Source of the DNA: Papio anubis
Taxonomy: Eukaryota; Chordata; Mammalia; Primates; Cercopithecidae
Length of the DNA: 64,000 nt
Direction of reading: 5' to 3'
Assembly: GCF_008728515.1 (NCBI RefSeq)
Contig: NC_044983.1
Span: 131,063,139 to 131,127,138 of the forward strand
Shown: piece by piece, positions 32,432 to 43,360 of the stretch
Layout of the letters: every line of letters begins with the position of its first letter
Numbering within the stretch: position 1 is the stretch's first letter
The notes under the pieces: generated by a model
What the model saw: the letters and a program-made list of their open reading frames with translations, nothing else
What the model was told of the DNA's origin: nothing
Databases searched by the model: none
Translations under genes and position numbers: made by a program

Positions 32432-32600
32432 AGGTGTAGTTTACAATCTTAGCTGCACCCTAGAATCACAGGAGTGATAATACAAATAGCAAGCTGAACA
32501 CCTAACCAGGTAAGTCAGAATTTTTGAGGGTGACACTAAGCTATCGGTATTCTTAAAGCTCCAGGGGATTCCAACATGCAGCCAGGGTTGAGAATCCCAA
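32432..32600 (+). mobile_element. MER5-type hAT-Charlie relic
   Basis: cttagctgcaccctagaatc, ggtattcttaaagctccagg, and ggattccaacatgcagccag ggttgagaatccc match the MER5 group in forward orientation. Confidence 0.6.
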
Positions 32601-32769
32601 GCCTCCTGCTTCTCCTCTGCTCCTGCTTCCCCATGTAGCTCAGCCAGAGGCACCCCATCTCTATCCTAAAGACACCGTGTCTGATACTGAGTCAGTGCTG
32701 ACCAAGGCAGGGTCACCCCAGAGGCTTGTATCCGGAATGGGTCTCATTGCCTTGACCCAGCACCCGGGG

Positions 32770-33080
32770 CCACCCAAGCGCACTGCACTGATTTCCCTTC
32801 TGACAACTGTCTCCTTCCTCATTTCACTCCAGTCCAACTGGCCTTCCTCTTGTTTGTCCAACACACCAAATCCATTCTCACTTCAGAACTCTGACAACTC
32901 CTCTCCCCTTCAACTGGAAATTTTTTTCCCTTTCACAGTTGAATGGTGGCTCCTTTTCACAATTAAGGGCTCAGCTCAGTCACTGCTTTGACTCTTTCTC
33001 CAATCTCCCCTTCCCTCCCGACCAGGTATTCTTAATTAGAATTGCCTGAGTTCTTTTTTACCATAGCACTGATTACTAGG
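32770..33080 (+). repeat. L2 LINE 3' region, left part (split)
   Basis: actccagtccaactggcctt, cctcttgtttgtccaacaca, ggtggctccttttcacaatt, agggctcagctcagtcactg, and accatagcactgattactag follow forward L2 closely. The copy continues after the MST LTR at 33501. The 104-codon ORF across it is a LINE remnant frame. Confidence 0.7.
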
Positions 33081-33500
33081 TGATATAGTTTGGATTTGTG
33101 TCCCTGCTCAAATCTCACATCAAATTGTAATCCCCAGTGTTGAAGGTGGTACCTTGTTGGAGGTGATTGGATCATGGGGGTGGATTTTCATGGATGGTTT
33201 AACATCATTCCCTCTGTGCTGGTCTCACCATAGTGAGTTCTCATGAGATCTAGTTGTTTAAATGTGTGTACCACCTCCTTCCTCTCTCTCTCTTCCTCCT
33301 GCTTTGGCCATGTGAAGTGCTGGCTTCCCATTTGCCTTCTGCCATGACTGTAAGTTTCCTGAAGCTTCGCCAGAAGCTGAGCAGATGCTACTATGCTTCC
33401 TGTACAGCCTGTGGAATCATGAGCCAATTAAACCTCTTTTCTTTATAGATTACCCAGTCTCAGGCATTTCTTTATAGCAGTGGGAGAATAGACTAACACA
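33081..33500 (+). mobile_element. MST-type MaLR solo LTR inside an L2
   Basis: tgatatagtttggatttgtg, gtactatgcttcctgtacagc-like sequence, ccaattaaacctcttttctt and agaatagactaacaca define the LTR. The tcctgtacagcctgtgga segment fits the older MSTB-D group. Confidence 0.92.
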
Positions 33501-33665
33501 CTCCATGAAATGATTTGCTTACTTGCTGATAGCTCTTCTCATTCCACAAGAATATGTGTTCTGTAAAGGCAAGAGTTTTGCTCTCCGGGTCATGGGTTAG
33601 CTCCAGGGTAAAGGTAGTGTCCCTCACAGATCTTCATAAATGTTTACAGACTGACTTATTTTTTT
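33501..33665 (+). repeat. L2 LINE 3' end, right part
   Basis: atgatttgcttacttgctga, attccacaagaatatgtgtt, ctgtaaaggcaagagttttg and cttcataaatgtttacagac continue and finish the L2 begun at 32770. Confidence 0.6.
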
Positions 33666-33989
33666 CTGCTAGTAACCCAGGCTGTTCACCTTGCAGTGGT
33701 GTTTCGCTTCTTTCCCTCTTTCTCCATTTCTGTGTCTCCCATCTTTCTCCTCCCTCCATGGTGTCATACGCACAGTAGGTGGACATTCCCTGACTTGGTG
33801 GGATCTTCAACATTATCAGGCACGAAGGCACAGACCCAGCAAGTGTTAAGCAAATGAAATCTTCCACTGACTGGAGCAACACATCCATTGACATTTTCTT
33901 TTCCTCCTGCTGCATTATTACCAAGTTTGAGGACAAAATTCTGGACCAAAATGTTTCAGTCATGAGTTGTTTGTATGCTCCGCTACATT
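33666..33989. other. Unassigned sequence
   Basis: Pyrimidine-rich, no recognised repeat. A 109-codon minus-strand ORF overlaps it without any recognisable feature. Confidence 0.3.
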
Positions 33990-34440
33990 TCCTTCCTTGA
34001 GGGGGTTTATTAACTTAAAATGGAAACTCTCCTCATGTGAAAAGTATTGAAGTGTGCTTCCAAAGCCTGTCGGACAGCAGCATGTAGGTCAGTCAGAAGC
34101 AAGTCCCATCTCTTCATTGGCTTGGCCCTGGGGCCTTTCCCTCGGGCTCATGAATGAGGTGCTCTCCAGGGCCCCAGGACTGACTTTAAACTTGAGCCAT
34201 CTTGGTCACAAATTAGATACGCATACAAATAAAAGGGACTAAAAAATCTTTTCAAGCCATAAATCTGGCCGGGGCTGCAGGGAACAAGGGCAGCGCCACC
34301 TAAGCCCTGGACGAAAGCACAGTAAATGGTCTAATTATGCACAGAATCAATAACATCCACATTCCCTGGACACACTCCACTGTGCAAAAGCCACCCAAAC
34401 TCCAAACATTTCTTCTGTTTAGTTACTTGTGTTATTCTCC
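33990..34440. promoter_or_regulatory. Candidate conserved noncoding block
   Basis: Repeat-free. It contains caaattagatacgcatacaa and, at 34331, ctaattatgcacagaatcaa taacatcc, which combines a TAATTA core (34332-34337) with an octamer-like attatgcac and a PBX/HOX-like aatcaataa. Motif identity is seen in the sequence; regulatory function is inference. Confidence 0.28.
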
Positions 34441-34483
34441 CTCACATCAAAAAGTTTGGGAGCAAACTGGTTCGTTCTGATAT

Positions 34484-34857
34484 TGTATTAGTCCATTCTC
34501 ATGCTGCTGGTAAAGGCATACCTGAGATAGGGTGATTTATAAGGAAAGAGATTTAGTTGACTCACAGTTCTGCAGGGCTGGGGAGGCCTCAGAAAACTTA
34601 CAATCATGGCAGAAGGGTAACCAAACACATCCTCTTTCACGTGGTGTCAGGAAAGAGAGGTACCCAGCAAAAGGGGAAAAGCTCCTTATAAAGCTATCAG
34701 ATCTCATGAGAATTCACTCGCTATTACAAGAACAGCATGAGGGTAACCGCTCCCGTGATTCAATTACCTCCCACTGGGTCCCTCTCACAACGCATGAGGA
34801 TTATAGGAACTACAATTCAAGATGAGATTCAGGTGGGGGCACAGCCAAAGCATATCA
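34484..34857 (-). mobile_element. THE1/MST-type MaLR solo LTR
   Basis: tgtattagtccattctcatg at the left and gcacagccaaagcatatca at the right. A perfect 5-bp target duplication, gatat, flanks it at 34479-34483 and 34858-34862, which fixes the boundaries. The ORF of 143 codons starting inside it is an LTR artefact. Confidence 0.96.
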
Positions 34858-35044
34858 GATATCATGAGGGTTTTTGCCTCGGAGTAAGAAAACCACTGAG
34901 ACTCAGTGTCCAAGGTCACCTGGGGGATGGGTGTGTGAGCTCTGGCTCAGCTCCACAATCTTGCAGGGCCGGTGCCAAGGTGCACATGTGCATCTCAGTG
35001 TGTGTCAGGCCCATGGGTGCCTGTGTTCTAGCAAAGAAAAGTGG

Positions 35045-35185
35045 TAAAGAGGAAAGGATGCAGAGTCACAACTGTGAGGTTCAGCTCCTAACCCTGGGGC
35101 TCACCAGCTGGGTGCCCGAGCAAACTCCTTGCCTTTTCTCTTCAGCATCTCTTTTGTCTGTAAAATAAAGAGGTCAGAAATGTGG
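35045..35185 (+). repeat. MIR SINE fragment
   Basis: gaggttcagctcctaaccct, caccagctgggtgcccgagc, aaactccttgccttttctct and ttgtctgtaaaataaagagg follow the MIR core in order. Confidence 0.65.
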
Positions 35186-35404
35186 GCATCTAAGATTCTG
35201 TCTTCTTTTCCTATTTTGTGTCTCTCTGACACTTGTACCATTCTCCAAAACCATCGTGGGGTCTTATGGTCAGTGTTGGCTTTTAGGGGTGAAAAAGAAT
35301 TTAATATAAATGTGAATGCCTAAATTGTGACCAGTTATTGATAAGATTTTTTCCTGGGTAAGAGTCTACTCTTTTGTGGGACTCATGCATAAAGCAATGG
35401 AAAA

Positions 35405-35600
35405 AAGGATGAAAAAGGTGAAATAAGAAGCCCTGGGTACCACTCCTGGCTCTCTCTCCACCAGCTGATCACCACTCACAGCTTCGGTTTCCTCATCTAT
35501 GGGTTGTGTATGGTAGTAATACCTTCCATCCATGGCTGTAAGAAGACTAAGTAAAATGATGAATATGAAGGTGTTGGGCACAACACATTGATATCATGAA
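35405..35600 (+). repeat. MIR SINE fragment
   Basis: accactcctggctctctctc, cttcggtttcctcatctatg, ggtagtaataccttccatcc, and tgtaagaagactaagtaaaa are a MIR in order. Adjacent to but separate from the MIR at 35045. Confidence 0.65.
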
Positions 35601-36692
35601 TGAGAAGAAGACAGGGAGAAAAGGCAGGGAGCATGATGTCTGGGAGGGGTTTTCCTGCTCCTTCTTCCATGTTGGGAGCCCACTGGATGTGACGTTCTTT
35701 GATTTTTTGCTTACTATGTCCCAGGCACAATAGTGACCTCTCTGAATGGAGGATAGATAAGGTTAAATTGGGCATGTTCAGCTCAGACTTTACCTTCCCC
35801 ATAGAGAGTGATTTGCATGCAGAGAGCATGATGCCGAGGACTCTTCCAGTGCTCTGTCTCTGCATGCAGCACAAAGGCTGTCCCAGGTCACCCTTGTCTG
35901 GGACCAGAGGACAAGTAGGTCCCATTCTGCAGCTCATTTAACAGGTCTATTTGGTCTTTTAGATATGTCCATCAGTTTAAAGTTATGTTTTAAAAAGGTG
36001 ATATTTTGACCTTCATCTTCTTTGCTATTAATCTGATTTCTTTTTCTTGAAAACCTGGGTAGAAAGGGGAGTGCGATTTTGCCCCTCACTTCCCACTTTG
36101 AGACCCCTCAACCTCTGCTCCCACCTGACTAGGCCTGGACTTGTTCCTCAACATCTGACTTTGACAAAGACTTTCCATCTTCTTCCCAGTGATCTTTTTG
36201 GGGGAATAAATGACACAGCCTCATCAGTCACTTACTCTGGTGTTTCATAACCCTCACCGAAATGTTCTCCTTCTGGAGCTAACCTACATTCCACCCGCCA
36301 CCATTTATTAAGCCCATTCCCTCTAGGCTCATGGCACTGGTCTAATTCAAGGAAAGATAAATACCTTGCTCACAATCACACTCATCTTTTATACAAAGTC
36401 ACCCCTCTCCCTGTTATTGTTTGCTATTTAGACAGATCTCCAGTAACGTGGCTTTTGCTGGGTTATCTTTCCTAGGCATAATTGAATCTCAAATTTAGAC
36501 TGTCAGAATTTGAAAAGTTTACCAGCCCTCCTCTCCAGATGGTCTTGGTCTGCTGCTAGGCACCAAGCACTTAAAGATGCCGTGGGTCAACTTTATCTAT
36601 TCCTTTGCACAACTGCCCAGGAGCACACACAAGCTGTCCAACCTATTAGAGATACACATGATTCAGATACTCCAATGCTCCCTCTTGTGGAT
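35601..36692. other. Unassigned non-repeat sequence
   Basis: No clear repeat family. The minus-strand ORF of 146 codons (35497-35937) has no domain, and its start lies outside any recognisable context; it partly overlaps a MIR. I treat it as chance. Confidence 0.3.
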
Positions 36693-37057
36693 TGATATAG
36701 TTTGGCTCTGTGTCCCCTTTGAAGTCTCATCTTGTAGCTCCTATAATTCTCATATCTTGTGGAAGGGACCTGGTGTGAGATGACTGAATCATGAGGGCAG
36801 GTCTTTCCCTTTCTGTTATCCTGATAGTGAATGGGTCTCATGAGATCTGATGGCTTTAAAAATAAGAGTTTATCTGCACAAGGGCTCTCTTTCCCTGCTG
36901 CCATCCATGTAAGATGTGACTTGCTTCTCCTTCCCTTCTGCCATGATTGTGAGGCTTACCCAGCCATGTGGAACTGTGAGTCTCATTAAACCTCTCTCTT
37001 GTAAATTGCCCAGTCTTTGGTATGTCTTTATCAGCAGCATGTAAACAGACTCATACA
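36693..37057 (+). mobile_element. THE1-type MaLR solo LTR
   Basis: tgatatagtttggctctgtg, cttgtagctcctataattct, cctgatagtgaatgggtctc and agcatgtaaacagactcata are THE1 LTR. A perfect 5-bp target duplication, tggat, flanks it at 36688-36692 and 37058-37062. Confidence 0.96.
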
Positions 37058-37309
37058 TGGATAATCCACGTCTTCCCAGATTGAACCACAACATCACTGT
37101 ATCACAGAATATTCCAGGCCTGGAAGTTTCTGGAGAATTAGGGTCTGCATATATAAGTTCTAGAGGTATTCTAGGGACCCTTTTCACAATCTGGTGACCT
37201 GTTCTGAGATCTGAGCCCTGAATTTAATTCAAGACAATTTCAGCTCTTGATTTCTTTGATCGCTTGTTTGACTAGAATCATTTGCTTTGGAAATGGATGA
37301 TCCTCCTCT

Positions 37310-37720
37310 CTCTCATTGTCGCTCACTGCATCAGTCAAGATAGGTTGGTTGTGCTGCAGTAACAACAACCTCACAATCTCAGCACACTTATATGGGTTGG
37401 CAAGGAGAACTCTGCTCACCGTAGCCATTCAGGGGCCAGGCTGATGGAGCAGCCACCATCTCAAATATTTTTGAGATGCTGATTTTCATGTTAGAGGGAA
37501 AAAGATAGAGAGATGATTCATGCACGGTTCCTTAAACCTTATGCCTGGAAGTGTACTTGTCACTTCTGTTCACATTTCATGGGCAAAACAAGTCAAATGG
37601 ACATATTTAACTTCATCAGGGGAGGAAATAGTCATCCCACCACGTATCTGCAAGAAAAGCACCCGAATTATGTGCTAGACAGCATTAGTGATTTTCACCT
37701 CACCAGCTCGCTTTCTCTTT
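37310..37720. repeat. Ancient LTR-like repeat relic
   Basis: ttgtgctgcagtaacaacaa, ccaggctgatggagcagcca, tgtacttgtcacttctgttc and ggaggaaatagtcatccc follow an old mammalian repeat that I recognise by pattern but cannot name with confidence. Confidence 0.35.
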
Positions 37721-37754
37721 CCAGAGAGAAAAAATAATTCTATAAACCATTCAT

Positions 37755-37900
37755 TAAAATGAGGAAACTATCCAAGCATGTATTCTAATTTACTCTATTT
37801 AAAGAGGAGCAAACTTTGACCCAAAGAGGGAAAATGTTTTCTTCCACCAAAGATCACACAATGAGTCAATGGCACATTACTTCTAGAAACCAGGTCCCCT
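37755..37900 (-). repeat. MIR SINE fragment
   Basis: catgtattctaatttactct, tttgacccaaagagggaaaa and aagatcacacaatgagtcaa are the reverse MIR core. Confidence 0.5.
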
Positions 37901-38329
37901 GACAGTTTTTTTTTTTCCTCCTTTGTACAACAATACCATGTAGACATATTGCTTTGTTGATTTGTCTGTGTATCCATTTGGGTTTCAGAATCGATAAGGT
38001 TGTTAGTAATTTTAGCATGAATGGCTTGGGGGTGGTGATACTCTGGTTGGCTATTAGCAAGGGAACTATTTAATTTAATAACCCCCTGGGCTTGTAAAAT
38101 AAAAAGAGAATGGTTTTCTTTATGGGAACAGGCATCTGCATGAAGCAGCAATGCTGCCTGCATCCCCTGTCGAGATACCCAGCCTCAGAGCTCAACTCAT
38201 GTACACTGGCCACTTACTAATGGTCCAGCACAATGCTGGGCACCTAAATTGAAAATGTCATTGGACAATTAAATTGGGAAAGCATAGCAAAAGCTTTGAC
38301 GGTCTTCTCAATGTCACTTGCTGTGCCAC

Positions 38330-38465
38330 TTGTTCTATTTTTATTAACTCATTTAACCCTCATGCTGAGTTGGAAGATAGGGATTGGCAGCCATACTTTA
38401 TAGTTGAAAATAACATGGTCACAAAGTCTAGATAACTGGCTGACAGAGTAAAATTAGCGAATAGA
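38330..38465 (-). repeat. MIR SINE fragment
   Basis: attaactcatttaaccctca, tgctgagttggaagataggg, and ggtcacaaagtctagataac tggctgacagagta are reverse MIR. Confidence 0.6.
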
Positions 38466-38539
38466 GAGAATGGCTTTTATCATTATTGCCATGTTTATTC
38501 CTGGATAGAGAATCGCAGTTTGAAACCATTGTGGTGATT

Positions 38540-38680
38540 TATTTATTATTTTGGTTAGTCTCCAGCAGTGCTAATGTATATGCCTTATAAGTGTGGTGAT
38601 CTTGTTTATCTATCACTACCATATCCATAGCTCCTAGCCCTGTGCCTACAATAGAGTAGACATTGCATGAAAGAGAATTA
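38540..38680 (+). repeat. L2 LINE 3' end
   Basis: catagctcctagccctgtgc and ctacaatagagtagacattg, preceded by a tgtttatctatcactaccat stretch, form a diverged L2 3' end. Confidence 0.4.
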
Positions 38681-38859
38681 TTTTTTACTATAGGCCAGGA
38701 CTCACCGATTCCCAGGCAGCGATATGAGTTAACCTTCTGATTTAGTCACTTTACTTTGGAAGCTGAGTTTGCCCCTCTTTCACTTCCTTTCTTCTATAAG
38801 CCCTATCTATTTCTCTGGAGTATTTTACATTTTGTGCACTAAGTATCTTATAATATTTT

Positions 38860-38960
38860 GATATCTCTCTCCTTTGTTCTTGCTCTCATTCTTGTCCTTT
38901 CTTGTTCTCTCTCTCTTTCTATCCTCTCTTACTCTTGTTTTTGGTCTTTCTCTCTTTTAA
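38860..38960. repeat. Polypyrimidine tract
   Basis: About 100 bases almost entirely C and T (ctctctccttt, gttctctctctctttctatc). No tandem unit is regular enough to define. Confidence 0.85.
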
Positions 38961-39289
38961 TAACGAAGATTAGAAGTACCAGCTTCAAAACTCTCATATG
39001 TAAGGTAACTTCTTGCTGGGTGGTTTAATTCTGAAAGGAGAATGCACACCTCACAAACACAGACCAGAATCCAGTCTTTGAGGCAGTATCAAACAATCTC
39101 ATTTGATATCTCTGCTCTTTAGTGCACTATCCTTTAATTATTTCATTCATCCACTGTTAATTTTGTAATTTAACTGTGGGATGTAATAATTGGATTTATC
39201 CTACCCAAGCCTTACTGAAAATTGATGCATCTTATAATATACTTTTTGGTCTAGGTTGTCCAGTGATTAGTCAATTTGCCAGCAATGCC
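38961..39289. other. Unassigned AT-rich sequence
   Basis: Nothing recognised: no repeat family, no ORF of note. Confidence 0.3.
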
Positions 39290-39500
39290 ATTAATTGGTG
39301 AATTTACCGAGTACATATTGAGTGTCTGCTATGTGCCAGGCACTGTACTGGTTAAGACAATGTAATGAGTGAGATATGATGTCTCCCAGAAGAAAGCTCA
39401 CAAATTAATGGGTGAGAAAAATATGTAAGCAGAAAACCACTGTGATTGTGTAATTAAAAAAGGGGCCACGACAACACAGAGGAAGATCCATAGTTCAGCC
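39290..39500 (-). repeat. L2 LINE 3' end, left part (split)
   Basis: tattgagtgtctgctatgtg, ccaggcactgtactggttaa and agaaagctcacaaattaatg are a good reverse L2 3' end. The copy appears to resume at 40044 beyond an LTR. Confidence 0.6.
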
Positions 39501-39501
39501 T

Positions 39502-40043
39502 TGTTGGCTGTGGTAGATAAATTCTGATGGCTCCTGCTTTTCCCCACCTTCTGTGCTGATGTCCTTGTGTAATCACCTCCCCAGGAGAACCTGTGGCTTC
39601 CTTTTAACCATAGAAAACAGCAAAGATATTCCATATTTATGTTGCCTAAGAGTGTAATGTCCATTTTGCCAGCTGACTCTTCCTTGCTGTCTTTGATGAA
39701 GTGAGTGGCCTTGTTGTGAACTGTTCCATGGAGAGGCCCAGGTGGTAAGGAACTGAGGGTGGCCTCCAACCAACAGCCAGCAAGAAAGTGAGGTCCAGTT
39801 TCAACAGTCTGCAAGGGAATGGATTCTGCCAACAACCACATGAGCCTGAAAGCCTATCCTTTTCTGGGTAGTCTTTGAATGAAAACTCAGCAAAGATCAA
39901 TACCTTGATTGCAGCTTTGCAAAAAACCAAGCTAAGCCATGCCCTGACTCCTGACCCATAGAAACTGTGAGATAATGAATATATATTGGTTCAGACTGCT
40001 GAGTTTGTGGTAATATTGTTATGTAGCACAGATAACTAATACA
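39502..40043 (+). mobile_element. MLT1-like MaLR LTR inside an L2
   Basis: ggcccaggtggtaaggaact, ctccaaccaacagccagcaa, ctcctgacccatagaaactg, tgagataatgaatatatatt and tagcacagataactaataca follow an old MaLR LTR. ORFs of 147 and 94 codons on its minus strand are artefacts of the LTR. Confidence 0.7.
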
Positions 40044-40230
40044 CTTCTCAAGGAAATCTTAGAGGAAGTGATGGCTAGATTGTGCCTTAAAGAATAAGGT
40101 TAGGAGCTAGCTGGCACTTTAGGGAGGGATGGGGGTGGAGGGGAAGGTGACTTTTAAAGTGGGGAGCACAGCTTGAATGAAGGTTTTGGGTGAGTAAAGG
40201 CCTGGGCTGTCAGGGGGCTTCTTAGATGAA
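40044..40230 (-). repeat. L2 LINE, right part
   Basis: ctcaaggaaatcttagagga agtgatggctag continues the reverse L2 from 39500 in the expected order (a cagggaaggcctctctgagg segment). Confidence 0.45.
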
Positions 40231-41529
40231 ACTGTATGAAATTGCTGCTATCAACATGTTTGGATTTGCAAACATGCCCATTTCATTAGGTTGGACTTAC
40301 TGTAAGCAGTCCAGTGCTGCCAGAGCTTACATTTTGAGATGAGGGAGGCCCCGTTAACACTCATTTGATTCATCTAATGTATTTTTTGACTGAAAAAATA
40401 GAGATTAAGATGGCTCATCTTCATGAAAACCTCTTCATTTCCTTGAATTAATTTAAAATGTGAGAATTTCTGCAGGCATGTTTGAACTTCACAGACTCAC
40501 ATTCCACATGGTCACAGCAAAGGACAGTTTCAAGAATTATATAGTGCTCTCACATACGAGCCCACTTCACACTGGAAGTACATGCTCCACCTTCAGCAGA
40601 CAAGAACACTATAGCTTAGAGAAGTTAATTATCTCCATTCTTAGTACCCTATCTAGATACTTACCTGCCTCCACACCCTGTGTGTTTTCCCCCTCTGAGG
40701 CTATCACTTTCCTCTTGACCAGGCCAGCCCCTCACCTGTGTGTGTGAGACCCTAGCCACTTCTGTACATTCTTACCCCCTGTCCCTTCCTCCCTGGTCTC
40801 ATTGATCTTTTGTTCCCTCCTCACAATTTCCTTTTAGCTTGCAAAGATGACTAAGCATTCTCAATTCCAAAATGAAATTCTGTCTTGCTCCTACATTTTC
40901 TATGTTCTGCTTTTAGTTTTTCTCTCTTCCTCTTGTCCTTCTCCATGGAGGTTCTTGAATCAGTGGGGAGTTCTTACTGGTTCTGTTTTCTCACCTCCCC
41001 TGTCCTTCTCCATGTAGTGCAGTCTGACTGTCTGACTTCCCGCTCTCCCTAACCTCTGCACTTCACTGACACCGCTCTGGTTAGGTCATGCCATCTTTGC
41101 TGCAGTGATGAGGTTAGCCACACCCACTTTACTCTGCAACTGCCCTTGCCCTTGTCTTCCACATCAGCACTCTCCCTTGTTCTCCTTTTCTCTGATTGGC
41201 CCTTCTCTCTTTCCATTATGTGTCCCTCCTCCTCTCTTCATTCTGTCCCTTATCCGTTAATTAAACGTCTGTGTTCCTCAGAGTCCTTCCTTTCTGCATG
41301 TGCACTGGGTCGATGCTTTCATCTTCTCTCCTGAATTTAGCCTCCATTTTAAGCAGACGGCCATCTGATTGGAATCTCCAGCCCTGACCTCTGTTGATTC
41401 TGTACTTTAGCCTCATCACCTGATACACGCCACATATATGATGCTCTCTTTGTACAGAATTAGCTTCCCACAAATGTATGGATTCTGGGGCTCCCTGGCC
41501 TTTGATTCCTGACATTGCCCAGGCTGCCT
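40231..41529. other. Unassigned, pyrimidine-rich on the plus strand
   Basis: No secure repeat or gene. Parts at 40990-41340 may be L2-like (ctccatttt... and ctccttcactgacac-type segments) but could not be ordered convincingly. Confidence 0.3.
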
Positions 41530-41785
41530 TTTCCCTTCCTTCTTCCTTACCTTGCTCCTTTCTATTCATTCTTTAAGACTCAGCTGAGGTTCTGGTTCCT
41601 GCTAGAAGCTGTCATGAGCCTCTTGCAGGGGCTGGCTAACCTTCCCCTTCTTTCACATGTTCCTACTCAGGTGACATTGCCTCTTTGTGGCTGCTTCTTG
41701 TTGCTTCTTCTTTGTAAGATCCTGGAAGACACAGGCTTTCTTCTCTTTCTCCTTTTTATACTCAGAGACTATCATTGAGTTTGCC
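41530..41785 (+). repeat. L2 LINE fragment
   Basis: tctattcattctttaagact cagctgaggttctgg and ctgctagaagctgtcatgag fit forward L2. Leu/Phe-rich ORFs arise from the CTT-rich strand. Confidence 0.55.
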
Positions 41786-41787
41786 AT

Positions 41788-41895
41788 TCATCATCCATCC
41801 GTCTGTCAATCCATCCATCCCTCCCTCCCTTCCTCCCTCCATCCATCCATCCTATCCATTCATTCAATCGATCCATTCATCTATCTATTCAAAAA
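41788..41895. repeat. (TCCA)n/(TCCC)n tetranucleotide tract
   Basis: Imperfect ATCC, TCCC and ATCT/ATTC units with interruptions across about 100 bp. Likely to vary in length. Confidence 0.92.
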
Positions 41896-41904
41896 CTAAT
41901 GTTA

Positions 41905-42420
41905 TGGCACTTACTCTTTGCCAGATAACTTCGTAGGCACTTAGGATCCATGGTGAACAAGAGGTTCTGCTTTCATAGAATTCTGTATGCTGGGAGATAA
42001 AACAAAAAAGCTACCACATCCTGGGAGTTGTGTAGTAAGAGGTGTCATGGGACTTTGAAGAATTGTCACTGATTCAGATGAATAGTCAGGGGATGTTTCC
42101 CAAAGCTGAGACCTGATGGAGGGAGAGGAGCTGGCTCAGTGAAACAGACAGGGTAGTGCTGAGGGGATAGGGATGCCCCAGGTAGAAGGAACAACCAGCA
42201 AAGGCACAGAAGCGAAATGAAGTGTGACTTGCTGGACAAAATGAAAGTAATTCTGAGGCTTGATCTGACAGTCCAAGTAGGATCTGCAGAGAGAGGAGGC
42301 AGGAGAGGATTTTATGGCTCTGATGGCAGCATGAGGAACAGATGGAGGGGGTCAAAATGTACCTAGAGGGCCCTCTAGGATGCTTTTGCATCAACTCAAG
42401 AGAGAGATGATGGTGGTAAG
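41905..42420 (-). repeat. L2 LINE 3' region
   Basis: ctctttgccagataacttcg, tgaacaagaggttctgcttt, gggatgtttcccaaagctga, gtagaaggaacaaccagcaa aggcacagaag, and ggaggcaggagaggatttta tggctctgatggcag follow reverse L2 for about 500 bp. Confidence 0.65.
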
Positions 42421-42704
42421 TAGTTTCTTGTTAACATGTATTTATTAAACAAAGTATTTGTCGAAGGTGTAATGCATGACAAGCGGCAAAGCTAGGTCTT
42501 GAATTCAGGCTTCTAACTATGCCACAAGGGCAGAATGCAGGACTAGTCAGCACCGTTCTTTATGGACGTTTCTGACTAAGACATGTAGACATCTCATTCT
42601 GATTTAAACCAGTGTGTGGTTTCCTTCTTAAGAGAGGATGGATCAATGTCGGCATTCGTAATTTTGCTACTGGAGCATTCCGTATTTGGAATTTACTTTT
42701 GCAC

Positions 42705-42971
42705 TTTTTTTTTTTTTTTTTTAAGATGGATTCTCACTTTTGCCCAGGCTGGAGGGCAGTGTTGTGATCTCACACTCACTGCAACTTCTGCCTCCTGGGC
42801 TCAAGCCATTCTCCTGCTTCAGCCTCCCGGGTAGCTGAGATTACACGTGTCCACCCAATGCCCAACTAATTTTTGTATTTTCGGTAGAGACAGGGTTTTG
42901 CCATGTTGGCCAGGCTAGTCTCGAACTCCTGACTTCAAGTGATCTGCCTGCCTCGGCCTCTCAAAGTGCTG
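42705..42971 (-). mobile_element. Alu SINE (AluJ-like), 5'-truncated, minus strand
   Basis: T-run, then agatggattctcacttttgc, both arms, stopping at ctcaaagtgctg without the last ~30 bases of the Alu start. High divergence fits AluJ. Confidence 0.92.
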
Positions 42972-43009
42972 ACAGATAAAATTGTATGGAGTTATCACAT
43001 GCAACTTGA

Positions 43010-43345
43010 TATTTTAAAGCATATCTCCATATATGCTTATATGTTTTAATGTCTGAATATATATATATATATGTATATGCTGTAATGGCTGAATCTACCT
43101 AAATAACATATGCATTAGCTCACATAGCCATTGTTTGTGGTGAGAACATTTAACACTCACTCTCATAGGAGAGGGCAGAATGGAAGTTACCAGAGGCTGG
43201 AGCAGTTGAACAGATGTTAGTCAAAGAGTGCAAAATTACTGCAGTACAGGAAGAAGATCTATGGGTCAGCATGGCGACTACAGTTTGTGACAATGTATTG
43301 GATTCTTGAAACACACCTTTTCATTGGTGTTGAATGACCACGTTG
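43010..43345 (+). mobile_element. Probable old L1 3' UTR fragment
   Basis: gcagaatggaagttaccaga ggctgg and the later caatgtattggattcttgaa resemble the old L1 3' UTR (ggtggttaccaggggctggg). A (TA)n run of eight units lies at 43058-43073. Confidence 0.4.
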
Positions 43346-43360
43346 ATGGCAGGGTTTTGT

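Noticed and set aside
35497..35937. 146-codon minus-strand ORF
   Set aside because: Partly within a MIR, no recognisable motif; treated as chance.
39398..39930. ORFs of 147 and 94 codons
   Set aside because: They lie inside an MLT1-like LTR and its L2 flank.
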